Shown here: positions 12,203 through 23,900 of the stretch, piece after piece
How positions within the stretch are numbered: the stretch's first letter is position 1
Layout of the letters: every line of letters begins with the position of its first letter
Assembly (NCBI GenBank): GCA_012861695.1
Contig: JAAOOA010000002.1
Span: forward strand, 30,772,873-30,836,872
Direction of reading: 5' to 3'
DNA from: Trematomus loennbergii
Taxonomy: Eukaryota > Chordata > Actinopteri > Perciformes > Nototheniidae
Length of the DNA: 64,000 bases
Position numbers and translations under genes: made by a program
The notes under the pieces: generated by a model
Databases searched by the model: none
What the model saw: the letters and a program-made list of their open reading frames with translations, nothing else
What the model was told of the DNA's origin: nothing

Positions 12203-12390
12203 TGTTACTTGTTAGACGCTTTTATCCAAAGCGACTTACATACTAGTACTGTGGGCAATCCCCACAGGAGCAATTTGGGGTGAAGTGTCTTGCCCAGGGA
12301 CACAACGACATGCTGACTGCAGTGGGGTTTGAACCTGTGCTCCCCTGATCCGAACACCAAAGCACTAATCCACTGCGCCACACAACATCC
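12203..12390 (-). mobile_element. tRNA-derived SINE
   Basis: On the - strand the head reads tgtggcgcagtggattagtg (tRNA A-box-like TGGCGCAGTGG). About 40 bases on comes ggttcaaacccc (B-box-like), then a body ending cgctttggataaaagcgtc, a tail seen in many fish repeats. About 190 bp, and absent from copy 2. No tRNA gene is implied. Confidence 0.75.
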
Positions 12391-12827
12391 CTTCATCCCT
12401 CCCTTCCCTCATGCCTTCATCCCTACATCCCTACATCCCTTGATCCCTACTTCCCAACATCCTCTGCCTGTCACCATTCATATTTAACTTGTGTATATTT
12501 TAAAATGTCTAATTCTAGGAATTATCTGGGGGCCCGTAATCAGCCCGAGCAGATCATGCCGGAGACGGAACCCCACTCTAGTCTCCCACAGCACGTCCTC
12601 CCAGACCAGAATATCTCATCACCCCCTCCATATCAATTCATTTGTTACTTCTTGCAATAAACCTACAAACATCACACTTTTTTGGCGTGGTCCCTGCTAG
12701 TGAATTATCCATTACACCTCATCTATCTGCCCAGCTTTTAACAGTATGTATTATATTAAAAGTCTAACTGACCTCCCAGCATGTAAAATAGGTGATGAGA
12801 AATACATGGATACAATCGCAGATCTGC

Positions 12828-13007
12828 TTAAATAGAAACACTGTTCTCTATCTCCGCAGGGTCCAGGTATGTGTAGGGTAGTTCAAGATGTGAGTTTCTT
12901 GTTGTTATTGCTTCACTGAGGTACGACAATTCTGCTTGGAATTCCTTTATCATCTGCTTAGGCTCAGGCTCATCAAATCGTTCCTCTGGGTATGTTCCCA
13001 AGGGAAT
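12828..13007 (-). CDS. Lipoxygenase copy 1 last exon
   Basis: 59 codons plus [23 protein letters not shown], then [20 protein letters not shown] and [18 protein letters not shown]. The terminal Ile carboxylate is the conserved fifth iron ligand, and the ENSVSI ending matches ALOX15B-type enzymes. Confidence 0.9.
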   Translation of the reverse strand: MPLGTYPEERFDEPEPKQMIKEFQAELSYLSEAITTRNSHLELPYTYLDPAEIENSVSI

Positions 13008-16000
13008 CTGCCAGAAGGACAAAATCAGAAAGGAAAGTTTGGTATAAAAGAAGAAAACATCAGGATAGGACATCCTTCTGTAAGTATTTATGACGCCAAA
13101 CTTACATAGCCTGAGTATCTGTCTGAAAGCAACCAAAACAATGCTGCTGATCTGACTGTCTCGCCAACATTCGGGAGGGTCTCCAGGACCGTCTTCATGC
13201 TTGACTGCCCCTTGGTGGTTGGAGGAGGTTTGCGCAGAAGGACGTGCCGTTGGGGGCCCAGGAGTTGTAGTCATACTAAATTATGAAAAAAAACATTATA
13301 GAAAAAAGGCAACCTTTACTCCATTGTAATGCTCAGCTAATGTCCTGCAGAATGGTTATTGTAAAGGAAACGAAAGCAGTTGGCTGGTCTGCAAACTTAC
13401 TTGATCAATACATATTCTAATGCCCCAACTCTTACCTGCCCACTGTTTACGGCAGCATGTTGAACCGTCGTTGTGAAGATCACCATGGTTGTGAACTTGA
13501 CCACTTCCTCGACAGTATGAAAGGCTGCTGGAAACCCTGTTGGCAGCACAATATGTTCATAACCACATCATGGGTTTATTATTGTCAATCACTATGTGCA
13601 TTCAAATATACTATTATAATATGTTTTATATTACAAATGACTTCAGAATATGGGACAAATACCTGAGCTTTGTTTCCTAAGAAGCCATGTGTGAAGACCT
13701 CACTGATCCAGTCCTGCAGCTCAGTGTCTCTATGCACCTCACAGTCTGAGGGATAATAGTGCTCCACTACTGCCTTCACAAAGCTGGTAAACACAAAACA
13801 GTTGTATTTTTAATAATATGAGTGCCTGAGAAAGTCTCTAATGGTTTTGTACAATGAATCACTGTGGACAGTCACAATATTATGAATAGGTAAAACCTTT
13901 GGATGATGTTCCACAGCTTCAGGCCATCATCTCTGTAGTAAAAGTTGGGGATAGACTCCAGTCCTCGTGCAGCGATGTTCTCCGGCAGACAGAGAGAGCT
14001 GTAGGTCATTTCAGAGAGATCCCTTCTCATGAGCTCCATTAGTCCATCACGTCCAAGTGAACTCTAACAAATCAAAAATACACATATACCATCAGACACG
14101 TTTATTGACATCAAATTAGAAACCATCCAAAACGGCCTAATCTAAGCTGCAAGGTGTGGTATGAATTTGATTTATATAATTGTAATAAATATATCAATTT
14201 TAAAAAGCCTTACATTAGTGAAGCCCCATCAGGTCCTAATAGCAGTAGGCGGGCTCTAATGTTTATGTGAAGAGTGTGCCGGAAGTGAGGAAACAGCAGC
14301 TGAACAGACAGAGGAAAAAATATAAAAGTCCAAGTAAGATGCTTGATTCAGCAGACAACAGGCAGAACATCATCAGTGTAACTGAAGGAACCTATAAGCA
14401 AACACAACTGAAATCAATTACAATTTTTGTATTAAAAGTTTGACTCTTCAATACATACAAAAATAATGGTTCATAAAACCATATCCACAGACGATCTATG
14501 AAAAGTAAGTAACCAAAAAAACAGTGACAAATAACAAAACATGTACAAATAACAAAACGATCAAGTACAATCAAAGATACAAAAACAGTGACACACATTA
14601 ATACACACATGAAAGTTGTGTTTCATGCTTAAAAATGTGTTTTAGATGTGTGCAACATCTTCACGCATACCTCTCACCCAGTGGTGTAGTGGGGATTTTT
14701 TTACTGGGTGGACGGGGCGGGGGTGGACGGGGTGGACGGGTGGACGGAGACAATATGGACGCGCTCCTGAACTGTCAACGGGGGGGGGGGGTGCACTGTG
14801 TGTGGACCTCTGTGTCGCCTGTCAGCGCAACTTACATGATGCCGTTTAGACAATATAATAATAAAGGGCGGTGCCGGCCGTCAGCGAACCGATCCGCCCT
14901 TTCTGCGCAACTGTCACTCAAATGCGGGACATAGTCTCAATTTGTGGGACGCGGGACAAATAATAAAAATGCTGTGTGTGCAGTCTCGCACAGTGCGGGA
15001 CACCTGGTCACCCTACACACACACACACACACACACACGGTGCTGCCCCTCACACACACACACGCTTCAAATCAAGTTGCATAAATGCTTGAGCTACGTT
15101 TTTATTATAATTACTGTGAAATCTGCCTATTATGTTTTCGTCATTGGTTAAATGTCGTGACTATAACACGAAATGCCGCGAGACTGGGTTGACTGTGTAT
15201 GTGCGTGTGGGGAGTGTTGCATTAGAAAATTCCACTGTAGCGCCCGGTACCTTAATGGGAAACCCTACATGTTTGAGCATCCTCTATGAAACGTCAAGCT
15301 ACCCCACAGCACCCCCAAAAGAAAATCTCTGGCGCCGCCACTGTGGGCTAAGCCCCTAATGTTTCCAGGTCCAGGAAACGCCCCTGGTACCAGTTATGTG
15401 CACCCCTGATTATAGAAATAATATACCTGAAAATCAATCAATACAAATTATGAGCATTATTTCAGAACAAGGGAATACAAAAACCTGCACTACCTCTGTT
15501 GTGTGGAGTACTTATACCTTGTAAATTGGGTGAATCACAGGGAAGCTGCGGAGAGCTGCAACAGCGAAGACCTCTGCCAGAAAGTGAGTTCTCATGAGGT
15601 GATGGACTGATTGGTGATCCATGCAATCTGCATTTTTAATGAAAATCTTGGCTAGCAGCCAGTCAGTTTCTGGATCACTGGGCAGGAAGATAGGGTTCTT
15701 CTCAGATGGTTGTTGATTCAACTGGAAATTGATAAGAAATTGATTAACTCTCCCTTTACGATACCTCAAAGACAGTTTTCCATAGTCTGACCATGGTAAA
15801 GACCCATAACATTACATGCTGGCATTTAAATGGATTTTACAGTACCTGTATTGCAATTGGCATCAGTTTGTTTTCTGGGTTCACGTTGAGCAAACAGAGA
15901 CCAGCAGTCACGTGCAGAGGTTCACCATTATAGGCTGCAGGGGGAATTCCATCCATCTTCTTCTGGTCATAAAGGAACACATTGCCTTTCTGGAAAGACA

Positions 16001-17924
16001 TAAGAAATAAGATAAGATAAGATAAGATGGACCTTTATTAATCCCCGTGGGGAAATTCAGTTGTACAAAGCAGCAACAGGGTAAGCGTGAAAAAACAGGA
16101 CAGCAAAGATTCACACAGATTAATAAAATCAAAAATCAAATCAAGATTTTTTTTATAAATTAAAACTGCGGTCACAGGAGTGTGCGCAGTGATGAGTGGA
16201 TTTCAGCCAACAGTGATGTTTAAAAGAGGCGTGACGCATGGCTGGAGTTATGTCAACGAAGCACAGCTCTGCAAACTGTTCCCGTTGTGATTATAAGTTA
16301 TTTAAGATGATCAAATGTGCATCAGACTTTCTGTCCTTTACCGTTTGTTTACTCACTAATCACATCTCCCCTGGATGTTAGGCTATTTATTTGTTTAATA
16401 CAGAGATGGAGTACTCGAGTCCTGGACTCGGACTCGAGTGCCGATTTTCGGGACTCGTGACTCGACTCGGACCCGCGCATTGATTGACGCGACTCGGACT
16501 TGGACTCGTCAATTCTCGCGCACGATGACTTGGACTCGGACTCGGACTTGTAAATTCTCGCTTACAATGACTTGGACTCGGACTCGTGAATGTTACCCCC
16601 CACGATGACTCGGACTCGGACTCGTACATTGACGCTCCGACTTGGACTCGAGCAAGTTTTCTCTGGAGTCTGATGTCCTCTATCCCTGCGTGTGCACCTG
16701 CGAGGCGAGTTCATGTACTGGGCCCCGCTATTCCAGTCTAAAGATGTCTAGAGACACACCCCGCATCGTGCTGTATGCTTTCACACATTCTGCTTCCACA
16801 TTGGAAAAGAGCAGCGCAAAATGCTCGTAATGTGGAAAAAATAAGAGAAGGCTCCATAACACATTACTCTAAGGATCGAGTTCAGACATATAGGCTGTCA
16901 TGAACACTATCATCAGAGTAACGTGATCTAATCAATAAATACAGATTCAGCCGATAACACGAAAGCACATGGCTACTTAGCATACAGAATGACGTCAATT
17001 TGCATGCTAAGTAGCCATGTGCTTTCTGGGGCTCAATCTTTATCGGTAAACCGATTTAACCGGTAAAATTCCTTCAAAATAAGAGTCCCGATCTTATTAC
17101 TATCAAAATAAAAGTGCAAAACGAAAACGTTACCAAAGGAAAATATTGGATTACAAATATAATCACTTCTCTAAAAGGTAACTCATTTTAAATATAGTTA
17201 GACATATTATGGGTCATTTACAATAATAATAATAATATTAATATTAGTAATAAGCTTTATATATTTGTATAGCACCTATTACAAGACTTGTAGCCAAACT
17301 GGCTTCACAGCAGTTCAATAGACAGATTAGTATAACATGACAGGATAAAAGCAATGTAGAGGAGCAGCTACATTTCAACACATATATCCACGAAGATTAA
17401 TACATGAAGACTTGTGACTCGGACTTGACTTGGACTCTTCTTAGGTGACTCAGACTTGGACTTGGACTCGAACACAGGTAATGATGACTCGGACTCTGAC
17501 TCGACTCGGACACTCCTTGGGTGACTCGGACTTGGACTCGGACTCGACTACGACTCTCCCTTGGTGACTCGGACTTGGACTCGGACTCGAAGAGTGGTGA
17601 CTCGAGAGTGACTTGGACTCGTGAATTGGTGACTTGACTACAACACTGGTTTAATACAACTGCTTTCATTGTGACGCGATGTTTACAGTGAGAACAGCTG
17701 CTGAGGTCAGTGCAGAAAGCAGAACAGTGTGTATAATATATATCGCTCAATAATATATGTAACAGGCCTACATTTCACACTTTATTTGTAGGCTTTAGGA
17801 GATATCTACGAATAAACAGTAGGGTTAGGGTTAGGGTTAGGGTTAGGGCTAGGGTTATGGAGTGTATAGGTGTCTGTTGTAATGAATATGCCGCCAGCAA
17901 AGGGCGTTGTTGGACAAACAGTAG

Positions 17925-17965
<41 letters not shown>

Positions 17966-20900
17966 TGTGTCTGTTTGTTTGTGTGTGTGAGAGTTGATGT
18001 GCCGGGCAGACAGGCGGGTCTCAGTAGCTTAAGGTAGTATCTGACATATAAATGGTTAAAAATGGTACATTCTCCGTTAGCTTACGAGCTCCATGTTCAA
18101 GCGATCAACTATTCCTTCGCAATGTAGCATCACATTGGATATGCGCTTAAGTTGCCCTAGATTGGAATTTTTCCGATCATTTCCCTATGACGAATTAGCA
18201 AAAATGTGCTTAAAATGCATGAAAAACGCACATTTTTCAAAATGGCCAACTTCCTGGGGGGCAGGGCTAATGGAAGGCAATTTGAAATATGTGTGCAATC
18301 ATAATAGTAATGTGTATACAGCGTTTAGTGAATATCGGAAAAACTATATGCGAGTAGTTTGGAGTAATTTGCGACATGTAAATCGTCAAAAATGGTGTAT
18401 TCGCTGTTAGCTTACGACCTCCACGAGTGATTTTTCAAAAATGTGCTCCGCAATTAAGTATCATATTGGATAGGGGCTGAACTTGTCCTGGATTGGAATT
18501 TTTCCGATCATTCCCCTAGGAGGAGTTCGCAAGAATGTGCTTAAAATGCATGAAAAACGCACATTTGGGGGGCGGGGCTAATGGAAGCCATTTACAAATA
18601 TGTCCGCAATTCCATGAGGAATGTCTGTGCCAAAATTCGTGAAGTTCTGAGAAACTATATGTGACTACCACACAAAAATTATGTTTTTTTTTTACATTCT
18701 CTAAAAGGTTGTGGGCTCTGACGTGTGTCCCAATTTTTGCGTCCGAAGCTCATTTTATGCTATCGCAATAAAAAAAAAAAATGTATAGGCCGCGCCCCCT
18801 ATAGTCCAAAATGAAAATGCTTTGGTGTGCCTATTTCCCAAGACAGACTGAACCTATCCACCAACATCTGTGATATATGGATACATTGTTGATGAGTTAT
18901 GAGCATTTATTTCTAAGCCCCGCCTTTTTGCGAGTACGTTTTGATTCATGGCAGCAATATTCATCGTCTTAACATGCTCATTTTCTACGGTAATGTGTCT
19001 GACCCTCCACCGATGCTGTATACGAAGTTTGGTGTTGAAAAACTGAAAATTGAAATTTAAAGTGGACCTATCATGCTATATTTAAAGTGGACCTATCATG
19101 CTATATTATAATAATATAGTGTAGGACCATACCTATATAAGGCATATTTATACTTTTTTTTTTTCAAAATACCAAACAGATCATGCATTTTAGCCATGCC
19201 TCATTTCGCTCAAATTGCACTTTTTTACCCCTGTTTTTGCAAGGGCTGATTCTGTGAGAACAGCACCACCTACATGCCTGGCATATGTACTACAGCGTCT
19301 CCAGCGCTTTCGAACGGGGATGGCTGTGGCTGTCTCCTCCTGATCGGTCGAGTTGGCCCAATAGCCGTAGCGCCACTTCTGTAACGTCATTGAAGTGTTC
19401 AAATCTGGATCAGTATTTATCAGATCCGTTGCAGCCCCTTTTTTAGAGATTTGGGAATGGAGGAAAATAGAGAGGGTTGTGTTTTCTGACACTTGGTGAG
19501 TTCCCTGGAATACCGGGGACACATATTCATGTATAAAAGACGTACAAAAGTGCGTTTTGCATGATAGGTCCCCTTTAAATGATATATTGTAGTGCCATAC
19601 CTATATAAGGTATATTTATACGTTTCTGTTTTCAAAATACCAAACAGATCATGCATTTTAGCCATGCCTCATTTCGCTCTATGTGCTGTTTGCTGTCTAC
19701 GGGGCTGATTCTGTGAGCTGCAGCTGACCACGCCCCCCTGCAGGAGAGGGGAGCCGTGCTCTGATCAAGTCAAGAGGGGGAGAAAAAAAGATCTCCGTCC
19801 TCCGTGTTTTATTATATTATTATAGGCCTATGGAGTCGTTATTCATTTGTTTTAAAGCTCAATAAATAACAAGAAGACCTTTGACCGGCACTTTTCTAAT
19901 TTTGTCCGGAAGATTTAAACTTTAACGGACATCTTGACCGGCGAAAGAAACTGAAACTGAAACTCTGCCGCACGGTCCCCTCGTTCCTTGGAAGAGGCGG
20001 AGAGGTGGGTGTTTGTCATCTGCTGGTGGACTAACCGAAGATAATTACAGTGCTTGCCTCGACGGGGAGGGATTGCATTGAATTAAAGCAGTGGGAGCAA
20101 ACGCTTTCCTCGGGGAGGGAGAAAAAAAGCCACAGCGAATAAACAGAAGGGTAACCATGGTAACTATGGGCGGAAGTCTTCTTCGCTGCTTTTGTGGCAG
20201 ACTACAGGGCCACTTACAGGCCTGGCATATGTACTACAGCGTCTCCAGCGCTTTCGAGCGGCAATGGCCGGCCGTGGCCCAACCCCACATTCCCCTGATA
20301 GGTGGAGAGTTGGCCCAATAGCCGTAGCGCCACTTCTGTGACGTCAGTGAAGTGTTCAAATCTGGATCAGTTTTTATCAGATCCGTTGCAGCCCCTTTTT
20401 TAGAGATTTGGGTATGGAGGAAAATAGAGAGGGTTGTGTTTTCTGACACTTAGTGAGTTCCCTGGAACACCGGGGACACATATTCATGTATAAAAGACGT
20501 ACAAAAGTGCATTTTGCATGATAGGTCCCCTTTAAGTGAATATTTCACTCTTTTGAACATTATGCTAATTTAAATTAAATGTAGGTGGAGCTTAGGGTTC
20601 CAAGAGGATTATTTGTAGAGCAGGTCCACCCGGATATGTGTGCAACATTTCAGGTTATTCTGAGTTACGGTGCAACTTTGTAAATGTATTCCGAAATGGG
20701 ATTTTGATAGGTGGCGCTAGTGAGCAGGTTGGAATATTTAACCCATTGACTCCAGAATGTCAAATTTTTCACCGGTTCTGTCGTCCGTGCAAAATTATAC
20801 AACTTTTGAAGCGTCCTAAAGCTCTCAAAAACAGGTCGAAAGCGCAGAAAAATAATAATAAGAATTCCACCAATAACAATAGGTTCCTCGCACTTCGTGC

Positions 20901-23900
20901 TAGGACGCCGTTGGGTCCTAGCGCTCCGTGCTCGGGCCCTAATAATAATAATAGACTATGAAATAGGAGATGAGTAAAAATAAGAGTAAAATAACTGTCA
21001 GCATATATACATATTTGGTCATCTAAGTTATGAAGTACGAAATGAGTTAAAGTGACAAGTGAAAAGTGAAAATGGACATCTGTACATATAGTGACATATC
21101 TATCTACATATTTTGTCTACTACTAATATATTAACATGGGTTGTGGAAACAGTGTATATTTGTGTCCAGTGATTTTATTTTATTTTATTTTATTTATTTA
21201 TTTTTCATTTTTGACCCCTTGTTGTGCAGCCTGATGGCTACAGGCACAAAGGACTGTCCGAGGCGCTTGGTGCGTAGTTGTGGAGGGATGAGTCTGTGGC
21301 TGAACGTACTCCTCATCTTCACTAGCTCTGCATGGAGTGGGTGAGAGGGGTTCTCTAGGATGCTGTTGAGCTTCCTCCTCATCCTCCCCTCTGCCACCTC
21401 CTCCAGATTGTCCAGTTGTACTCCCACTACAGAGCTAGCCTTCCTCACGAGATTGTTCAGCCTGCCAGTGTCCCTAGTGTTTGTGTTTCCACCCCAGCAC
21501 ACCACGGCAAAGAAGAGCACACTGGCCACCACAGACTGGTAGAACATCTGCAGCAGCCTCGTGCGCACATTGAATGACCTGAGCCTCCTCAGGAAGAACA
21601 GCTTGCTCTGTCCCTTCCTGAAGAGAGCATCAGTGTTGTCTGTCTAGTCCAGTTTATTGTTTAAGTGCACTCCCAGGAACTTGTAGCTGTTCACCACCTC
21701 CACATCCTTCCCCCTGATGGTGATGGGGGTCAGAGGCCTCTTCCTGCTCCGCCTGAAGTCCACCACCAGCTCCTTAGTCTTGCTGATGTTGAGCTGGAGG
21801 TGATTGTTGTCACACCAGCCTACGAAGTTCTCAACCAGGGCCCTGTACTCCTCCTCATTGTCATCTGTGATGCAGCTGACAATGGAGGAGTCGTCAGAGA
21901 ACTTCTGAGTGTTTTTAAGACATCGAGAGGTATCGCAGAATTGTAATAAGTCAAGGAAGTATGACAGAGGGATGGTAAATGGACAAATCGTGATTCTGAA
22001 ACAAAGATTACCATCCATTTAAAGTTAATCTTCATTCATACCTCCATTTCCTTCTGCAGAGAGCTTCCCTCTTCCAGGAACGGCTTCACCATTTCCTCTG
22101 TGACCGGGAAGTTTGTGGGAAGCTCTGAGCAGCGCTTTATAACACCGGGGTTGACTCCATTCAGGAACTGATATCCATAAAAGTCATCTTCCATCCAGTG
22201 GTCTGCAACATACTCTGGAAGAATAGCAATTGATATATAAAAATATAAATTATATATATTGGGTTTAATACGAATAACAATTGGTACATTTAATAAATAA
22301 TATAATATATTTATCTAAATGTTTTTGGGTGTTTCAGGTTCAACATAATCATCATTGTCATTGACTGTAAAGCAAGAATGTTGGTCAGGTATTTAAATAA
22401 TTTTAACTTTTACAGAAATACTTAACTTTGTAGAAAACAAAACATTTTACAGAACAGGAAAAACATCTACTGAATATCTATCTGTTGTTATGAAACCATG
22501 ACATAGATGGGGTGAGTTACACTGACAACTGGTTACTGGGATAAAAAGAAAATACCTGATATTGTTGTCTTTTTATACCAGAATATTTTTTTATGTCTTC
22601 AATGCTTTCCCATTGTGCAGTAGATCCGTGCAGCCCCTTAACCTTGAGTTCAATACCACTGAAGTAAAACAAGGAACAATTAGAACACAGGAATAAACAA
22701 CATACAGAAATGAATGGCAATTTACCCTTTCCCTCAATATATAGAAATCTAAAGAATAGAGCTGTATAATAATAAATATTACACATTTAATGACATATAT
22801 TGACCCACATTTTTTCTTGAGTAATTGATGTCAGCTGTTCTGGAATCGGAGAAGCTGATTTCAGCTGGGAGCTCAGACACGTCATTGAAACTGTTGATAT
22901 GGGGTAGTCCTTCACCCATACTCTTCCATCTAATAAAACAAACAAAGTTACCCAAAAGCACAAAGACATTTCTCCAGATAAACTTTGGCGACAAACGGCA
23001 GCTCTACTGCACACATGGAAACTTACTGGAACAAGCTCTTTTTGAGCATCAGCTCTTTCTTCGGTGGTCAATCAACAGGGGGTGATCATCCTCAAAGCTT
23101 TCATTGCTGAGACATGAAAAGAACATTATAGCAGTCAAATTTAAATTACAAAGCCAACAAGATGTAAAAAACTGACAATAATTATCTATATTAATCAGTT
23201 ATTTGGGGACATTGATGCAGACCTCTCCCTCCTCTCAGCTCCACCATTTCTCCCCTGCCAATCCATCTGTAACAGGGGTAAAGAATAACATCTCCTTCTG
23301 GAGTCGTCACCACCATTTTGGAGAAGTACCACTCATTTTCTGGGAGACATAAATACTGGTCCTTCTCAACCTTAACCAGCAGAAGTTTGCCCAGAGAAAA
23401 ACTGGTTTTCACGGTGTAGCTCCCTGGCTTGGAATAAGAATAAGAATAATTATTATATTATGATACAGATTATTAGAAGCCTCAGCCAAAACCAGATTAT
23501 CTTTTTAAAGTGGTCAGCATTGTATTACATGTGATGATAGCCCATTACGTCAACTGGCTGGGTTGATATTACAGTATAGAATACCAGAGCCCAGTCTGTT
23601 AATATTAAGGTTTTTTCTTTTACAATAGTGGCTTATTTCAAATGAGTCCTCTCACTCTCACCACTAAAGTTAAATGTATCATTTGACTGTACCATAAATG
23701 TAAAAGGCCATTAGATTGTGTTTATATCAGTGTTTCACATTGAGAGTAAGAGTTATAGCAGTTAACGTCACATAGATCACACGTTAAAGGATTTGGCGAC
23801 TCATTACAAAAATGTGGCTTACTGTATTAAAGATCAATATGGGTTTACGGTATTTTACAGGTGTTGAACTAGTGTGGTATACATTTGCGCTAAGTCTTGC

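Larger units (their letters stand above)
18000..20945. repeat. unclassified long interspersed repeat with AAT tail
   Basis: Contains a diverged internal duplication: the phrase gttagcttacgagctcc and following sequence at 18060-18370 recur at 18380-18660. The right end is gggccctaataataataata (20934-20955), a terminus I associate with dispersed fish repeats. It is interrupted by the MITE dimer at 19056-20536. No protein similarity seen. Confidence 0.45.
16008..21908 (-). mobile_element. jockey/L2-like LINE in intron 6, split by nested elements
   Basis: The 3' end (16008-16150) carries a (gataa)n tail and cctttattaatccccgtggg on the + strand. The reverse-transcriptase 3' part resumes at 20950-21908. 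The - strand encodes [55 protein letters not shown] and then [20 protein letters not shown]. The copy-2 intron reads straight across (gaaagacatcagaaagaagtg near 62070), so the insertion is specific to copy 1. It is 5'-truncated. The 4.8 kb between the two parts is a later insertion mosaic. Confidence 0.85.

Noticed and set aside
12203..12390. Possible tRNA gene on the - strand
   Set aside because: A and B boxes are present, but there is no cloverleaf-consistent full tRNA. The body and tail are those of a SINE.
13106..13275. Frame beginning [15 protein letters not shown] as the lipoxygenase reading
   Set aside because: The family sequence ([10 protein letters not shown] and LLSDRYSGY) lies in another frame of this exon. 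The longer open frame is a shadow.
16387..16629. Ser-Pro repeat protein (SPSPS)
   Set aside because: It is produced by ggactcgg repeats at the end of a hAT element.
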